NCBI GenBank assembly: GCA_033064195.1
Contig: JARBJD010000493.1
Location: forward strand, 1-41,376
Reading direction: 5' to 3'
Length of the DNA: 41,376 nucleotides
Source of the DNA: Blattamonas nauphoetae
Lineage: Eukaryota > Preaxostyla > Oxymonadida
Under the pieces are notes generated by a model. It worked only from the letters and a program-made list of their open reading frames with translations, was not told the DNA's origin and ran no database searches. Both the position numbers and the translations under genes were made by a program. Below, in pieces: positions 28,930 through 41,161 of this stretch. Positions within the stretch are counted from its first letter, which is position 1. Every line of letters begins with the position of its first letter.

Positions 28930-31506
28930 TCAGTTCGGGATTGATAACAGTTTCGAACATGCCTGTGATCCAACTCGGAGAATTGCACGAACAGTCTCTG
29001 GATCCATTGAAAACCGATGCGATCCAATTAGTGTTCTCATTTGAGAAAAGAGACGCTCACAGCATGCTTCTGTCGCTGCAGTGCTTAGCATACAAACAGC
29101 AACAGTTGATAGTGTTTGAACAATGATATTTGATGAGTCTCGATTGTTCTTCCAGTACATATATGGTTTCGTTTCGAATAGACAGTCGAAAGGAAGCGTG
29201 AGCTGATGGTTTAACCAAGCAAGGTAATTAGCCTGGACACACAGAATGGATTTGGGATCCAATCCTGGGATGGATTGTCGAATGGTGAGTCCAAGTTGGA
29301 CACATAGCAGATGTTTCCACTGAGTTTCGCCAATCACAGTTCGACAAGTCTGGTACTCGTCTGAATCTGCAGAATCATCAGAATCATGCTCTTCTCCAAT
29401 TGTCTCCTCCAATAGTCTCTCCAGTTGACTCTGCTTTCCGATGATGTCCGATTGTGAATAATCCGCTGAACTGCATCGACGCTTAACTTTCTGAATGGGG
29501 ATGTCCTGGGAAGTGTCATCAAATCGCTGAGTGTACTCAAGTTCATAACGAAGCACTTGTATCGTCGCTTCTTTGATTGTTTTGTTTCCAGCTTGTGATA
29601 GTGTTGATTTTTGTCTCATTTCTCTTTGAGCAGGAGTATAGTCTTCCTCCACGCCACTATCTCCATCTTCTGACTCGCCTGTTTCGAAATACTCGCCAAT
29701 GTCAGGACCAAGATCGATAAGAGTCTGTTGTAAGTGAGTTTCCTGATGGATAGCAGCCTGACGGCGACCCTCTGTTCGAATCTGAATTGGAGTGGGAAGG
29801 TTCGTGAGATCAGGGAGATCTCTCTTTTCATCCAGAGAGTTGGGAAGGAGTCGGAAGTGGGATGAATTCAATTGGTGACGAGGCGGGATATGATGCAATC
29901 TCCTTCATTCTGTCAAATGGGATTCCCGTCATGACATGTCGCCCAAAGGGAGTGAACGAGAATGCTAGCGCCCTCAGCATCGCCGAATCTGTTTGCACGA
30001 TGCGACAAAACACGCAGTCCTCGCAAGTTCTGGTAGGAGGAATCCAGACTTGGTGATGTTCCTGTAGTAACACTGTGAGTGCTTCGTAGTGAAGGAGAAG
30101 TTGAAATACAGCTGGTAGAACATCGGACAAAGATCTTTGATCGGATTCCAGGTAACTCACAGTTTGAAAGAGGGGGATGACGAGGTGATAGAGGATCAGG
30201 ACCTCGAATTGTCGTTGTGCAGTGAACTGGTCTGGAAAAAGCTCGGTGAGTTTCTTTGATTCTTGGTAGACCCAGAGAACAAGAGATGAGATGGAAATCC
30301 ATCTGTGGGCTAAAAACCGAGGTGGTTTCCTGGAAAAATTCGATTTGTAGCGAACTGCACGGCACTCGTTGACGAGATTCTCAACGAAGGTGTGGATTGA
30401 ACGAAGAAGAGGGGAAAGGCCTACAGCATCGCGGTATGCGTTGTGGAGAAGATGGGCAGCACATTGCGAATGAAAAGGTCGCCAGGAAAGGGGCTGAGAA
30501 ACGAACCTTGTATAATGTGAATCTGACTCGATATTGTCAAGATCAATACAGTGGATCATACAAGCTGCAGAGTCGCTTACGACTGATGCGATAGTTAATC
30601 CATTTTCTGTTGCCTTATCGATGATTGTTGCAACTGATCGAGCAAGTGTGACACTTGCGTGATCTTCATCCCTAAGATCAGCAATGACTGGCGATGGATA
30701 TGTTTGCGGATTCACAAATTGAAAAGCGTTGTAGGTGATTCCTCCAACGGTCCCAGAGTCCATGCATAGTCCGACTACGTCATCAATCTTCTTTTGTAGA
30801 ACCACGTCTTCAAGCAGTTCTGCTTTCTCCTTCATAAGTGTCGACGCTCTTTGTCTTGTAAAAGAGTGGACGAGCTTGGAAACAGCAGCGTTTGGGTTTT
30901 TCTGCCCAACAGAAATGAGGATCTCCTCATGCCGTCGAAGCAGAGGAGAATCTGCCAAAGTAAAAGGTTGTCTCGTGCCAGCGAGGAGGTCGAGGCGACT
31001 ATCGACTACCACATCCTCCAACCCAGGAAATCGGCGATTTCTCGGTTGCTCTTGCAGTTCCTTCTGGGCTTGCAGAAAGGAGTCCAGTGTGCCTAGATTT
31101 GAATCTGTATTGGAGCAGACATGTTTGGCAGCTTCACAAATTGGAATCTGTTTAGCGTATGTGCAAAGAACCCCGGCTGAATTTAATTTGAGACATTGCC
31201 TGTACTTTTTTGTGTTCTTCTTTGCTTTTCCGTCTGCTCCACAGACGTGATAGTAGACGAAATCACGGTCGTGACCATCAGGACTTTTCAGTGTTGCATA
31301 CTCCAAATCGATTATTTTGACTCCCATCTGTGTGGGATGGTCAACTGGTTGTAGAGCTGTTGATAATATGTTACAGAAGGGACGAAAGCCAAACGTTTGT
31401 GTTTTTGAAAAACGATATGACGCAGTATTCGATCACGTTGAGTAAGTTGTGGAGTCTGGGCAGACTCGAAAGTCATTGAATCGTCTCGGCCCAGGATCGT
31501 GTCCAA
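28930..31506 (-). pseudogene. hAT transposase, split over three frames
   Basis: The long middle frame (31327 to 29828, 499 residues) has the hAT core: LCMDSGTVGGITYNAFQF with the first Asp, then SVVSDSAACMIHCIDLD, and WRPFHSQCAAHLLHNAYRD. The last frame (29898 to 28930) ends in the hAT dimerisation domain, with YMYWKNNRDSSNI and LSTAATEACCERLFSQMRTL. The first 65 residues (31506 to 31312) look like the N-terminal part. The frames overlap by 16 and 71 bases without a clear GT-AG intron, so single-base shifts are likely. An intact enzyme would act in the nucleus on the ends of this element and its relatives. Confidence 0.88.
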
Positions 31507-31611
31507 TGATTCCGCAGGGTTACCTGTCAGAGAGGAGATGTTCTATTCGCCGATCAGATGAGAGATGAATGAAATAGACAAACCAACATCGATAGGGTGA
31601 ACCAACTGCTC

Positions 31612-31978
31612 CCCATTATAAAAGTCGATTGGACGTCCAGTCCTGGACGTCCAATTGGATTGTCCAATTCTGCCGACTCTCCGAAAACACAGAAAACGGA
31701 ATGCACTAATTGTGTAGACTACAGAAAAAAAGTTTCAGCGAAATGTCCAGTCACGTCCAATGACGTCCAATGGTGGGTGGATCAAGTCGAGATTCACACT
31801 TGGCTAAATATGATCAAACTATCTCCATTTCTCTATTTCTTAAGTAATTATTGTCATTTCTTTGTGAAAATGATTGAATGAGTGAATTGAGGATGAGAGA
31901 AGCAAGTCGAAAAATGAATGTCCAATTGAGGTCGATTGTCCAGTCCAACATTGGCAACGTCCAATCCAATTAACATGC
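31612..31978. repeat. Right subterminal GTCC repeats of hAT
   Basis: GTCCAG and GTCCAA words are scattered from 31633 to the right end, including GGACGTCCAGTCCTGGACG (partly palindromic), CACGTCCAATGACGTCCAAT, and the final GATTGTCCAGTCCAACATT. They match the left-end cluster and are probable transposase-binding sites. Confidence 0.6.
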
Positions 31979-31981
31979 CAA

Positions 31982-33612
31982 TTGTTTTCGGAGGATCGAC
32001 GCTGAAATATGGATCACTGTACTCGGTTGTGAGTCTGACATCGTCATCACTTCACTGCTTGCTGGCTGGGCCGATCACATTCTCAACGCCAGCCGCTCCT
32101 GCTCGGATCAAAACAGCATCGTGTTCTCTTGTTGGTGAATCTGAGCGATCATGTGAAGTTGTTCTGAGTGGAGAAGCATTGCCAGCTGGGACATCGTTCT
32201 CGATCTCATTGGATGAGATTGATGAGAATGGGGATGTGATTGCGGACACGACTCCGATCAGCCTGTCTGACAAATTTGGAGGTGAGATTGATGATTCTGC
32301 TTTGACAACTCACACGCTGTCGATCACGCTGTTCCCTGTTCCCCAATTGATGAAATATTCTGGTCGCTACCGAATCACATCTCTTTCGATCTCTTCAGCT
32401 CCGACAGCTCCGACAGCTGTTGAACAAACAGCCACCTTCAATGTTCCTGCTGAGCCAGCGCGAATTGTTGGGATTTGGGGGAAGCTGGATGCGAGTGGGA
32501 ACACGACATCGATCACTCTTTGTGGTCGTCAGATTGCGAGAGGATCGTACACAGTGAAACTGAACTCGGAGAGTGGTCCTTCTTTTCCGATTTCGTTTTC
32601 GGGTGAAATGAGTGATGAGACGAACTCGAGTGTGGCATCTGTTCCGATTTTTGGGGACTCGCCAGTTCTGTCGTTCGGGGTGACATACACACTCTTCTCA
32701 GTGACGCCAACCTCCTCTCCCTCCACTTCTCTCCTGATTGATGCGAGTCCCAACTCATTTGTCATTTCTGAGCCAACTCGTCTCATCTCTGTCTCGCCAC
32801 TCCTCTCCGCCACTCTCGAAACTGTCACTCTCACTTTGGGAGGACGATGCTTTGATGTTGGAGACTACTCAGTGAAGCTGCAACTGACCTCCCCATCTCC
32901 AGGCACTCCATTCGAAGTTGCTTGCTCAGCCGTGTCTGAAACAGAACTGGAAGTGACACTTCCGATTTCGAGCTCTGATGCCTCGAGTGTGGAGTTTGGA
33001 GATGTGCTGTCTGTTCTTTCTCTGAAAAATGAGTCTTCTTCTGCAATTCTGGACATTTCGACATTCTCGATTCCTCATCCGCCTCGTGTTGACAATGCGT
33101 CGTTCTCGTTCTGCTCTGACCTGAACACGACATTCTCTGTGACTCTTTGTGGAACTGACCTTCCCTCTCACGAACGATTCTTGGTTGTGCTAGATTCGAA
33201 CCATTCATTCGAAATTGAGTTCTCGAAAGGTGATTTTGGGACGAGTGTTGAAATGGCTCTTGGATGGGAAGATACACTTGAATACAACACCGAATATGGA
33301 ATTGTGTCGATCACGAATGAGGAATCAGGACGAGTTGTGTTCGTTGGCTCTTCTCTGTCGTTCAGGACTGGAAAACGGCCGAAGAAGATTGTTGTGTTCT
33401 TCGACTCGTCTTCTTTGGATTGCTCACGATTGTGTGGAAGTGAGGACAGTCCGTGCAGTTCGATGGACAGTGCTTGGATGATTGCTTCGAATGTTGGAGC
33501 GCTGGACATTTCGTTGCGACTGATTCTGAACGCGACGCTGTCGTCGCCGATTGTGTGCCTGCTGAATGGGATTGTTGTTGTTGAGAAGGAACATCGACGG
33601 AACCGACACTGA
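31982..33612 (+). pseudogene. Receptor part 3: more TIG-like repeats
   Basis: The host frame restarts at the second target copy in the same phase (VFGGSTLKYGSLYSV). It continues the TIG-like series: units start with APARIKTASCSLVG, EPARIVGIWGKLD, EPTRLISVSPLLS and HPPRVDNASFSFC, and end with strands such as YRITSLSIS and YGIVSITNE. One unit is nearly identical to one in part 2. After KRPKKIVVFFDSSSLDCSRL the sequence becomes the membrane-proximal region. Loss of one base near 33590 shifts the frame, and the old frame stops at 33612. Confidence 0.75.
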
Positions 33613-34880
33613 CGATCCCGTCATCAGCATTGATGGGCGAGAACGGAATGATTTCGATCTCGTCTGGATTGTTTGAGTTTCGAGATGTTGATGTTGTGAT
33701 TGAATCGATTGATCCGTCATTCGTTCTTCTGTCAGGGATTGACTCGACGATCGTTCTTCGGGATGGATCGATTGTTGGAGTGAAGACTCGGAACTCGTTG
33801 AACTCTGATGAATTGAGTTGTGAATGGGAAACTGGAGTCCTTCAACTTTCGAACTGCACGACGAACATCACCGAAACGATTCTGTCACAACTTTCGCAGG
33901 GAGTGGTGAACATGCGAGGTGGAACTGTCAGAATTGTCTCCTCGACTTTCTTTGACAACTCGCCAGACCTGTCGTTGTTCCCATCCTTTCGACAGAACAT
34001 TCGATGCTCAAAAAGTGGACAGATTGAGATTGGAAGTCTGAGTGGTGGAGATGGATTCTCAGACAAGCATCCTCATCTTTGGATTTCAACGACAGATTGT
34101 GAAGTTGGAGGAGCAGACGCAACATGGAAATCACCTCATTTCATCCCAACCCTCTCATCGAAGTCCACATCCTCGTTCAACAAGAAAGACAAGACATTCA
34201 CACTCTCGATGACAGGAACGACGCTGATTCCGTGTGATCTGTTTCTGGAAGTGTTCGAAGTGGACAAACAGAAGAAAGAAGGAAAGGCGGAACGAATGAA
34301 ACTTGATCTTGACACGACAACGTCGTTCACCGAAACATCGATCTCTCTGATGCTCTCCCAATCGTCTCTGTCGTTGCTGGATTCGTCGCTGGAATGGCGA
34401 GGTCGTGTGATATTTGGTTCGAATGAGAGGACGTCGAGTTGGTTTGTTGTTCAGTTGAGCTCGCAAGAGAAGATGGCGCAATCGATTGTGGACAACATGA
34501 AATGGTGGATTCCTGTTGTTGTGGGAGTTGTGTGCCTGTTGATTGTTGTGATCATCGTTCTTGTTTGCTGTCGTCGTCGAATGAACAAACCGAAAAAAGA
34601 ATCGCTTGCATCACAACGAGAACTTGACTCAGTTGAGGACAACAACATTGATATCAAGGATGAAGATAAAGTCCATGACTCGAACGAGCTGATAAATCGC
34701 CAAAAGCAAACGTACACTGGTCTGAAGGAGTTTGATCGAGAAGTGGACTCGATGCGAACTGGTTCCCAAAATGTGACGATCCCTGTGAGATCTGGAGTTG
34801 AGATGATTCCGGTGATTCGAGTGAATGGAGAGAAGGAGGAAGTGGAGGAAGGGTTGGGGAACAAGATGGACGCTGTTTGA
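33591..34880 (+). pseudogene. Receptor part 4: beta-helix stub and membrane span
   Basis: In the next frame the protein goes on with TEPTLTIPSSALMGENGMI and a short second beta-helix-like stretch (FEFRDVDVVIESID, LQLSNCTTNITET). A single membrane span follows (MKWWIPVVVGVVCLLIVVII), then a basic stop-transfer CCRRRMNKPKKES. The acidic cytoplasmic juxtamembrane part contains DREVDSMRTGSQNVTIPVRS. A shift near 34870 puts the kinase-like domain into another frame; this frame stops at 34880. Confidence 0.75.
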
Positions 34881-35647
34881 CCGACTTCACAATCCATTGC
34901 ACAAGCCACTTCGAAACCGTCGACGAGTGGCTTGGGAGATTGGAAACGGATTGATGAAGATTGCGTCAGAAAACAGGAACGCAGCGATTCTTGGATTTGT
35001 GTCGCCTCATCAGATTCTGTTTGACAAAGACGATGGGATTCTGTTCAAAGAGAAGTCTCCAACAGATGTGACGACTCGAGACTCGATGCCCACTGCTCAT
35101 CCTGCATCTTCTGCCCCACATCCGCCCGTGGATGGGACAGGGAAAGACGAGCATGTGTTGATGAACGAGATGGATGCAGAACTGATGACTCTGGATTGCT
35201 CTCCTCAGTCGGAAACGAACCACGCGGAACAATCGTTGATTTTGTCGGAAGAGACTCATCCGAGCATTCATGTGTCGTCGTTTGATGGGATTCGATGGAT
35301 GGCGCCTGAGTTGGTGAATCGGGATGGGACACTGAAGGTGGATGGAGTTGATTTGACGAAAGCGGCAGTTTTAGTCTTGGCCTTGTCTTGTTCTCGATTG
35401 AGACAGGACAGGTTCCCTTTGGGAGATTGATGCGCTCAGCGCGCATCGGCAACTTTCGTCAGGTCTTCTTCCTCTGATGGAGCTGGTGTCGTCGGAAGAG
35501 ATGGACGAGATGATCACTCGATGTGTGAGTCCCGTTGCGAAGAATCGTCCCTCGCTGAGTGAAGTTGTGTCGTTTCTTGCTCAGGAAGCGTCAAAGAACC
35601 CGAGTCTGACTCAGATCGGGAATGGTTTTGCAGCAGATCCGCTTTAA
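34870..35647 (+). pseudogene. Receptor part 5: kinase-like C-terminal domain
   Basis: Over three frames this region reads ASENRNAAILGFVSPHQILF (in the place of the catalytic loop and following strand), then FDGIRWMAPELVNRDGTL with the APE motif. After a shift near 35371 comes SLGLVLFSIETGQVPFG, and after a second near 35422 EIDALSAHRQLSSGLLPLM and CVSPVAKNRPSLSEVVSFL, ending with TAA at 35645-35647. This is the C-lobe of a tyrosine-kinase-like fold. The glycine loop, the ATP-binding Lys and an HRD motif are not seen, so even the ancestral form was probably a pseudokinase. Confidence 0.7.
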
Positions 35648-36506
35648 TCCGTTCACTTCATCTTCTCATTTCATGAATCATCTTTACTGACACACTTCCT
35701 CCTCCTTTCCCCACTTTCACTGTCCTCTTCATGTCACTCACTCTCACAAACAAACTTAAAACTCTCACGCACCCACCATGCCATGAATTTGGATAGATTG
35801 ACCAGATGACGGTTTCTTTCGGCTCATTGGCGACTGAACTATCCTGTTACATTGAGCATCATCCCACAGACTTCCTGGATGCTGAGCTGCTTCACTGTGA
35901 ACTTCGACAGATGGTCGCTCTTGATTGAGAATCCTTATTTTTAAGTCTCATCCTTTCACATCACACTCTCGATACTCATCTTTTGTGGTCATTCATCACA
36001 ACACGCCACACTGACAAACGAATGCACTTCCGAGTTTGTCGCTCGAATCATGATTTCCGCTCTGCACTCGCCAGAGTAAACAGACGACCATTTCAGAGCT
36101 CGTCCCTCAAATCTTCCGTCCTCTCGTTCTTCCTTCTTTCCATCGCAGTAGTATTTCTTTGTTCTGATTTAGCTTTCCTTCTCGTCTTCTTTTCCCTCTT
36201 GATTTGTATTCATTATCTTGTGTCTCCACGTTCTTTTTTCATCTCTCCCAAATGCAATCCCCACTCCGCACTGACACTGGAGTCAACACTGCAACACTGG
36301 AAGAGACTCCAGCTTGTTGTTTCTTCTCTTTCTCTCTCTCAACCATTCAATGAATCTCGCATTTCGATGAAAGATTTCGCACATCACATCATCTCACTCA
36401 CATCTTTCCATAGCTCACCACACTTCCCACGTCAATTCTCGACACTCAATAGATTCTTCATTCCATACGTTTCATTTCAACATTGACAACAGAACGCGAT
36501 CTCTGG
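35648..36506. other. Intergenic, no gene seen
   Basis: This stretch after the receptor gene is pyrimidine-rich with many TCACTT words. One plus-strand frame (35983-36486) has a hydrophobic middle part but no family resemblance, and its composition matches the surrounding spacer, so I do not call it a gene. Confidence 0.4.
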
Positions 36507-39500
36507 GAAGGGCTTCCAGTCCCTTCAGCCCATCACAAAACCAGGGCTCCACTTCATTTGAGATAAGGACGTGACCGGTGAAATGTTTTTAGTAATGGGT
36601 AGGCCTGACCAAATTTGTCGTTCATATTCATTTATAAGACCTCCTCATCGTTCCTGACCGATATATCTCTTCACACATTCGGTCATCCTCACGTTGGTGC
36701 TCTTAATGTGGACAATTCTGAACCCGAGACCTCACTTCATTCAACGGATCAACTTCACTCCAGGCTGGATTACTTGCGATTCCACTTCACTTATGACGAA
36801 CTAACGAACAAGATAAACTACAGGATCCTTACCCCAATCCAATTGCCAACAAACACTTCACTTTACACATCATAGGAAACCATCAACCATGAACAGTTTT
36901 CCACAACACCTGATGTAGTCAGAGGCTCAGCGTCCTCAAAATCAGGGGATATCGTCGAATACGCAATCACTTCACTTGCAAAGGTTAGTTCTACAAATCA
37001 TCGCACACTTCACCGAAAGGTCTCATCGTCCACCATGCCAACCAGAACAGACAATTCACCACGATGAGGAGGCAGGAATAAGCACCATCTATCTTAACAG
37101 ATGTTTTATCACCAAACGTTCGAAACTTTAACGGTCCAAGCGGACTCATCTGAACTCTGATCATTCAAGGGAAGGAATTCTCAACAATAGCAATTATTAT
37201 TCCAGACCAGGTACCAGCATCCTTAGGGATAACTATACAAAGACTAAAATGTGATGAAAAATCCATTCCTGGTGACTTCCAGTGCGCTTTGGGGTATGGA
37301 TTCATCTCCACTACCAACGATTCCATCCAACGAAACACCACGTAAATAGAACCAGATCAGCATCCAAGATGTCTGTGCACCAAAGTTAGGTCGTTTACGA
37401 GTTTGAACTCAGTCCATGGACCATGTGACAGGTGGGATTCAAATGTCACTCTCCCAAACGACTATGACCGACATTATGAAATGGAAAGAGCATTTCTATC
37501 ATTAAAGGAACACGAATCAAAGAGGGGGACAAAGATATTAATGATGACGCACAGCAACCGAAGCCGAAATACCAACCAAAGGTCCTACCGAGGGAGAGTG
37601 CTGTTGAAGACAAAACAGATTGTGAATCGTCATCTAAGCTGAAACACAACATCCTATTTACGGTTCCCACATCATCCAGACAGCACTGTTGACACAACCA
37701 AGATACCATGTCACAACTCCCCTAGCCATATGACGGAGCTTCTATTTCACAAATCATTGAACTCAAATCGACTTCGCTTTGTCTACAATCCATCATTCAC
37801 TCTCATTTGAGTTCTACCATCTATTGCACACAAAGACGCCGACGCACATTCGTCCTGAGCACAACCAGCTCACGGTGTTTGGGGCTCGAACACCGAAAGT
37901 ACGAACCACTTCACTGGGACGGCCACACTCAATGTCAACCATGCTCAGCGCAATCAACACGACAGTGATGACCTGTCACAACTCACTCCATCGTCCAACG
38001 ACGATGTCTCAAGCAAGGATTCTTTGAGACGACACAGGTCCTATTCGTTGACCACAGGCGTCACTCGCTGTATTTTCATGGGTTACTTCTCATCTTTCTC
38101 GGAAGGCACCACAATCAGCCTCGACACGTCAAAACTCAAAACATTGCTGTATATTTCACAGAACACTGCCAATATGCCTCAACCGGAAAAGAGGAGCAAT
38201 ATAATGGACGAACACGTTATAATGAGGCAGACAACAACCAACTATGTCCAAATCGTCGATTGTGGACTATCACACTGGGGTCAGCCCTCTGCCAGAATAG
38301 CTATCAGTCAATCACCATCTCCGGCTCTCTTGTCGAGAATTGATGGAGACTCGAGACGTCACTGCACAGGCTCCAACCAACATCTTCTCTCGTTGCCACT
38401 ACGACGACATAAGGAAGCATCGTTCTTTGAGGGTCAGTTCTCCAACACAAAGTCATTTCTCTCGCCATTCGAGTAGCGCCGTTGAAAATGTGGCAACTCT
38501 CGCGATTTCGCCTCCACTCTTCCATCATCCGCTGACTTTTGACATCGAGTGTTCTCCAACTGAGCCTCAACATCGTTCGGAAATGGCGTGACACTCGTCG
38601 CAGTTGGAATGACAGACTCTTCCGGCAACTCAGCCTTCACCAGAAGCATCACTAGTCTGATTCCTTGAGTTCCAACACTTCAGACACTCACAATCACTAC
38701 ATCCTTGCTCACGACAGATACGGAAGGCACAGAGCTCACCAAATGCACAACCATGGATGAAACTGTTAAAGAATCAAAGCTCCTTCCCTTGAAAACTCCT
38801 CGTTAAGGGATGGCAAGGCGTCCACAGCACCAACACAGCAACATTTGGCTTGTGACATCCGACAATGAGAAAGAGGCATTGACAACATCGGCGTCAGTCA
38901 AGTACAATACAACTGGAATCCTCAAACCATCACCGAGTGACAATCTCATCAGACAATGTCGATAACTGCATGGAGATTTATGCCGTCCTTCTCCATCACG
39001 AAATGAACTCTCAGTGTGGGAGGTAAATGCTTTGCATACAACACACTGAGCAGGTGTTCAAGGGAGATATAGCTGATCATATAACTCCAGCTCGCCTGAG
39101 CAGAATGGACAGTCTCGTTCACTGGTGAAGGAAGAAACGACTATCCCATTGATCTCCTCGGGATTCTCACCCACTTCAAACTAGTATTCCAAAGCTTCGA
39201 TTACTCTCACCAGTGAGATCATCATCATCGCTTTCTTACACACTCTCTTTCACCACTGTCAACCTCGGCACGCAAGTCTCATCCGTTCAAACTGTTTATC
39301 TGCAAACATCATCTCTCCTCGTTCGGAACGGAAGACAATGTTCACATATTCGATCTGTATGCAGATCCGGCGTTCATCCCTCTGATATCAGGCGTTTTAT
39401 CCAATACCAGAAAATCGAGCAATTTATCAGAAGTCGCCATTTCGTGCAAATCCAACGAATCTGCGGTCGCCCTCATTACGTCTGGTGGTGTCCTTTTCCT

Positions 39501-40759
39501 GACGACCACACGCTCCTCCTTGAAAACACAGCAGACTCATCGGACACTTCAAGAAAGACGGATTGCTAATTCGTCGACAAAGCCGGGCTCGTTATCTGCC
39601 TCACTCTCGCTCGTCGAAGGTCTTCTTCAGAAAGATGGACAGAAGTACAACCAAACAGGATTCAAGGTTAGGGGAGAGTTGAAGATATGCTTGCTGAGGA
39701 TACTTTGACAGTCGCGGTTACAACAGAGCCAGCTCTCGTCTGTGATCTTTCTTTCGAGGTCGACACAGGCACCCAAAAGACATGGAAGAGTTGGAACTAG
39801 ACCTCATCGCGATCAAAACATCTCACCTGGAGGGAGAGCAAAACAAGTTTACTGGGAGGAGAGCGAACATGGCCTCACATTCATCAATCACCTCACATCG
39901 ACAGCAGACCTCGTCTCAGGAGATGTGAACGTTCCTGAAACCGTGACAAGGCAAAGGGTTCATTAATGAGAACACGGAAACACTTCGCATTGTTCTCAAT
40001 CACTGATTCCATTTCATTTATCATTGACTCGCACAGATTCCGTTATGAACGATTTCAAACACCTTCCTCAACAAACAGAATCCTCTCAAATCAACTCAGA
40101 GGAAAACTTCGTTCATCTGCAATACCAATCTTCTCCTTGTCTAGGCTACGAATTCATCTCACAACCACTTCACAACGCTAGACCGCCAACAATAAACCGC
40201 GACTCTCACCCTTGCCTGCTCTTGTCTTCGTCAGGGAAGCTCAGTTCTCCATGAATTGGGAGGAATTCAAATAATTCGAGGGGGTCCCTCGGCCCGACAG
40301 CCTTCGCCACGCTATCAAACCTCCCTTGATGCATGCCAAATCATTTCACGACAAGGCGTCCCGCTCATTCCACATCACAAATCTCTCCTCTGGCGCTCTG
40401 CTCCAACTTGCACTCCCTCCCTTCCAGCCTTGCTCCATCAAGCCCGCTCGAGCAAACCATCTCATATCACAGCGGAGATTCAGGAAATCAGCCACTCGAA
40501 CGTTTGTAGGCTGGGACCTCACTTCACACGCCATGCAACTCCACTACTCAGTGCCCATTCAGATTGGACACACCGCTCAGAACTTGGCCTCCGCCTGGTG
40601 GCAGCTAAACGCTGGATCACGGCCTTTGTTTTGACTGTAATACTCCTTCGGCATACCTCACAGCATGTTCTTTTCGCATTCTCGCTTTTCAGATCCTTTA
40701 AAATCTCAAATGAAGTGGAGCCCTGGTTTGTGATGGGCTGAAGGGACTGGAAGCCCTTC
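36507..40759. mobile_element. Element with 57-base inverted ends
   Basis: A 57-base repeat at 36507-36563 (words GAAGGGCTTCCAGTCCCTTC, GGGCTCCACTTCATTTGAGA) recurs inverted at 40704-40759 with a single one-base length difference. The near identity suggests recent movement or ongoing pairing. I see no target duplication and no transposase. The 4.1 kb between hold many broken frames, some like the host receptor family. Its class is unknown. Confidence 0.6.
37850..39970 (+). pseudogene. Strongly decayed receptor-family sequence
   Basis: Short plus-strand pieces in many frames recall the receptor at 20314-35647: NTESTNHFTGTATLNVN (about 37890) like RSTDHFSGTAIRSMN of its beta-helix; VGGKCFAYN (about 39018) like LGGRCFDVGD of a TIG-like unit; and the stretch 39560-39960 (VEGLLQKDGQKYNQTG, EDTLTVAVTTEPALVCDL). 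The order, beta-helix first and TIG-like later, is that of the intact layout. The decay is far greater than in the copy at 20314. The match is weak and could be partly chance. Confidence 0.35.
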
Positions 40760-40810
40760 TCAAAACCAGCGCTCCACTTCATCACTTCATCTGCCGCCGT
40801 CGCCCATCAT

Positions 40811-40957
40811 GTCGAGGAGTTGCCATGTCCAGTCCGTCGAGTAGTTGCCATGCCCCGTTCGTCGAGTAGTTATCATGTCCCATTTGTCAAGGAGTTGCAT
40901 GTCCCGTTCGTCGAGTAGTTGACATGTCCCAATTGTCAAGTAGTTGCCAAGTCCCGC
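40811..40957. repeat. Six-copy 25-base tandem repeat
   Basis: Six units of 24-25 bases like GTCGAGTAGTTGCCATGTCC plus CGTTC lie in a row with small differences (GTCGAGGAG, GTCAAGGAG, GTCAAGTAG). They sit inside the 412-base inverted-repeat unit. Confidence 0.85.
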
Positions 40958-41161
40958 GTCGGGGTTTCTTCTCAAAACGAGTTTCTTCCTCCCTGCTCCC
41001 TTCAAGGTTGATAAAAGAACCACTCGTTGTGCCTTCGTGTCACGAGTGGGACTATGTAGGCAATCACTTCAATCACTTCATTCACGTCATTTGCAGGCCT
41101 ACCCATTACTAAAACATTTCACCGGTCACGTCCTTATCTCAAATGAAGTGGAGCGCTGGTT

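Larger units (their letters stand above)
25366..31981 (-). mobile_element. hAT transposon, 6.6 kb, with own transposase
   Basis: The ends TTGGCCTGTTAA (25366) and, inverted, TTGGCATGTTAA (ending 31981) match at 11 of 12 bases and are flanked by the perfect 8-base duplication TTGTTTTC (25358-25365, 31982-31989). A hAT transposase is encoded on the minus strand at 28930-31506. A 3.1-kb array of a 27-base repeat fills the left half. Clusters of GTCCAG/GTCCAA words lie just inside both ends. It inserted into a TIG-like repeat of the host receptor gene. Confidence 0.93.
20314..35647 (+). pseudogene. Host surface receptor gene split by two transposons
   Basis: Taken without its two insertions (1344 and 6624 bases with target copies), the gene is about 7.4 kb and would encode about 2450 residues. 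In order it has a signal peptide, beta-helix repeats, a long series of TIG-like repeats, one membrane span and a kinase-like tail. This is the layout of a large receptor family I associate with Blattamonas-type oxymonads. The host frame is the same before and after each insertion. Single-base shifts near 33590, 34870, 35371 and 35422 break the 3' half, and both transposons bring stops, so the gene cannot make the full protein. An ancestral role in binding bacteria or surfaces and signalling inward is plausible but inferred. Confidence 0.8.

Noticed and set aside
35983-36486. 167-codon frame with hydrophobic segment
   Set aside because: The hydrophobic part comes from a pyrimidine-rich spacer, and no homologous pattern was recognised.
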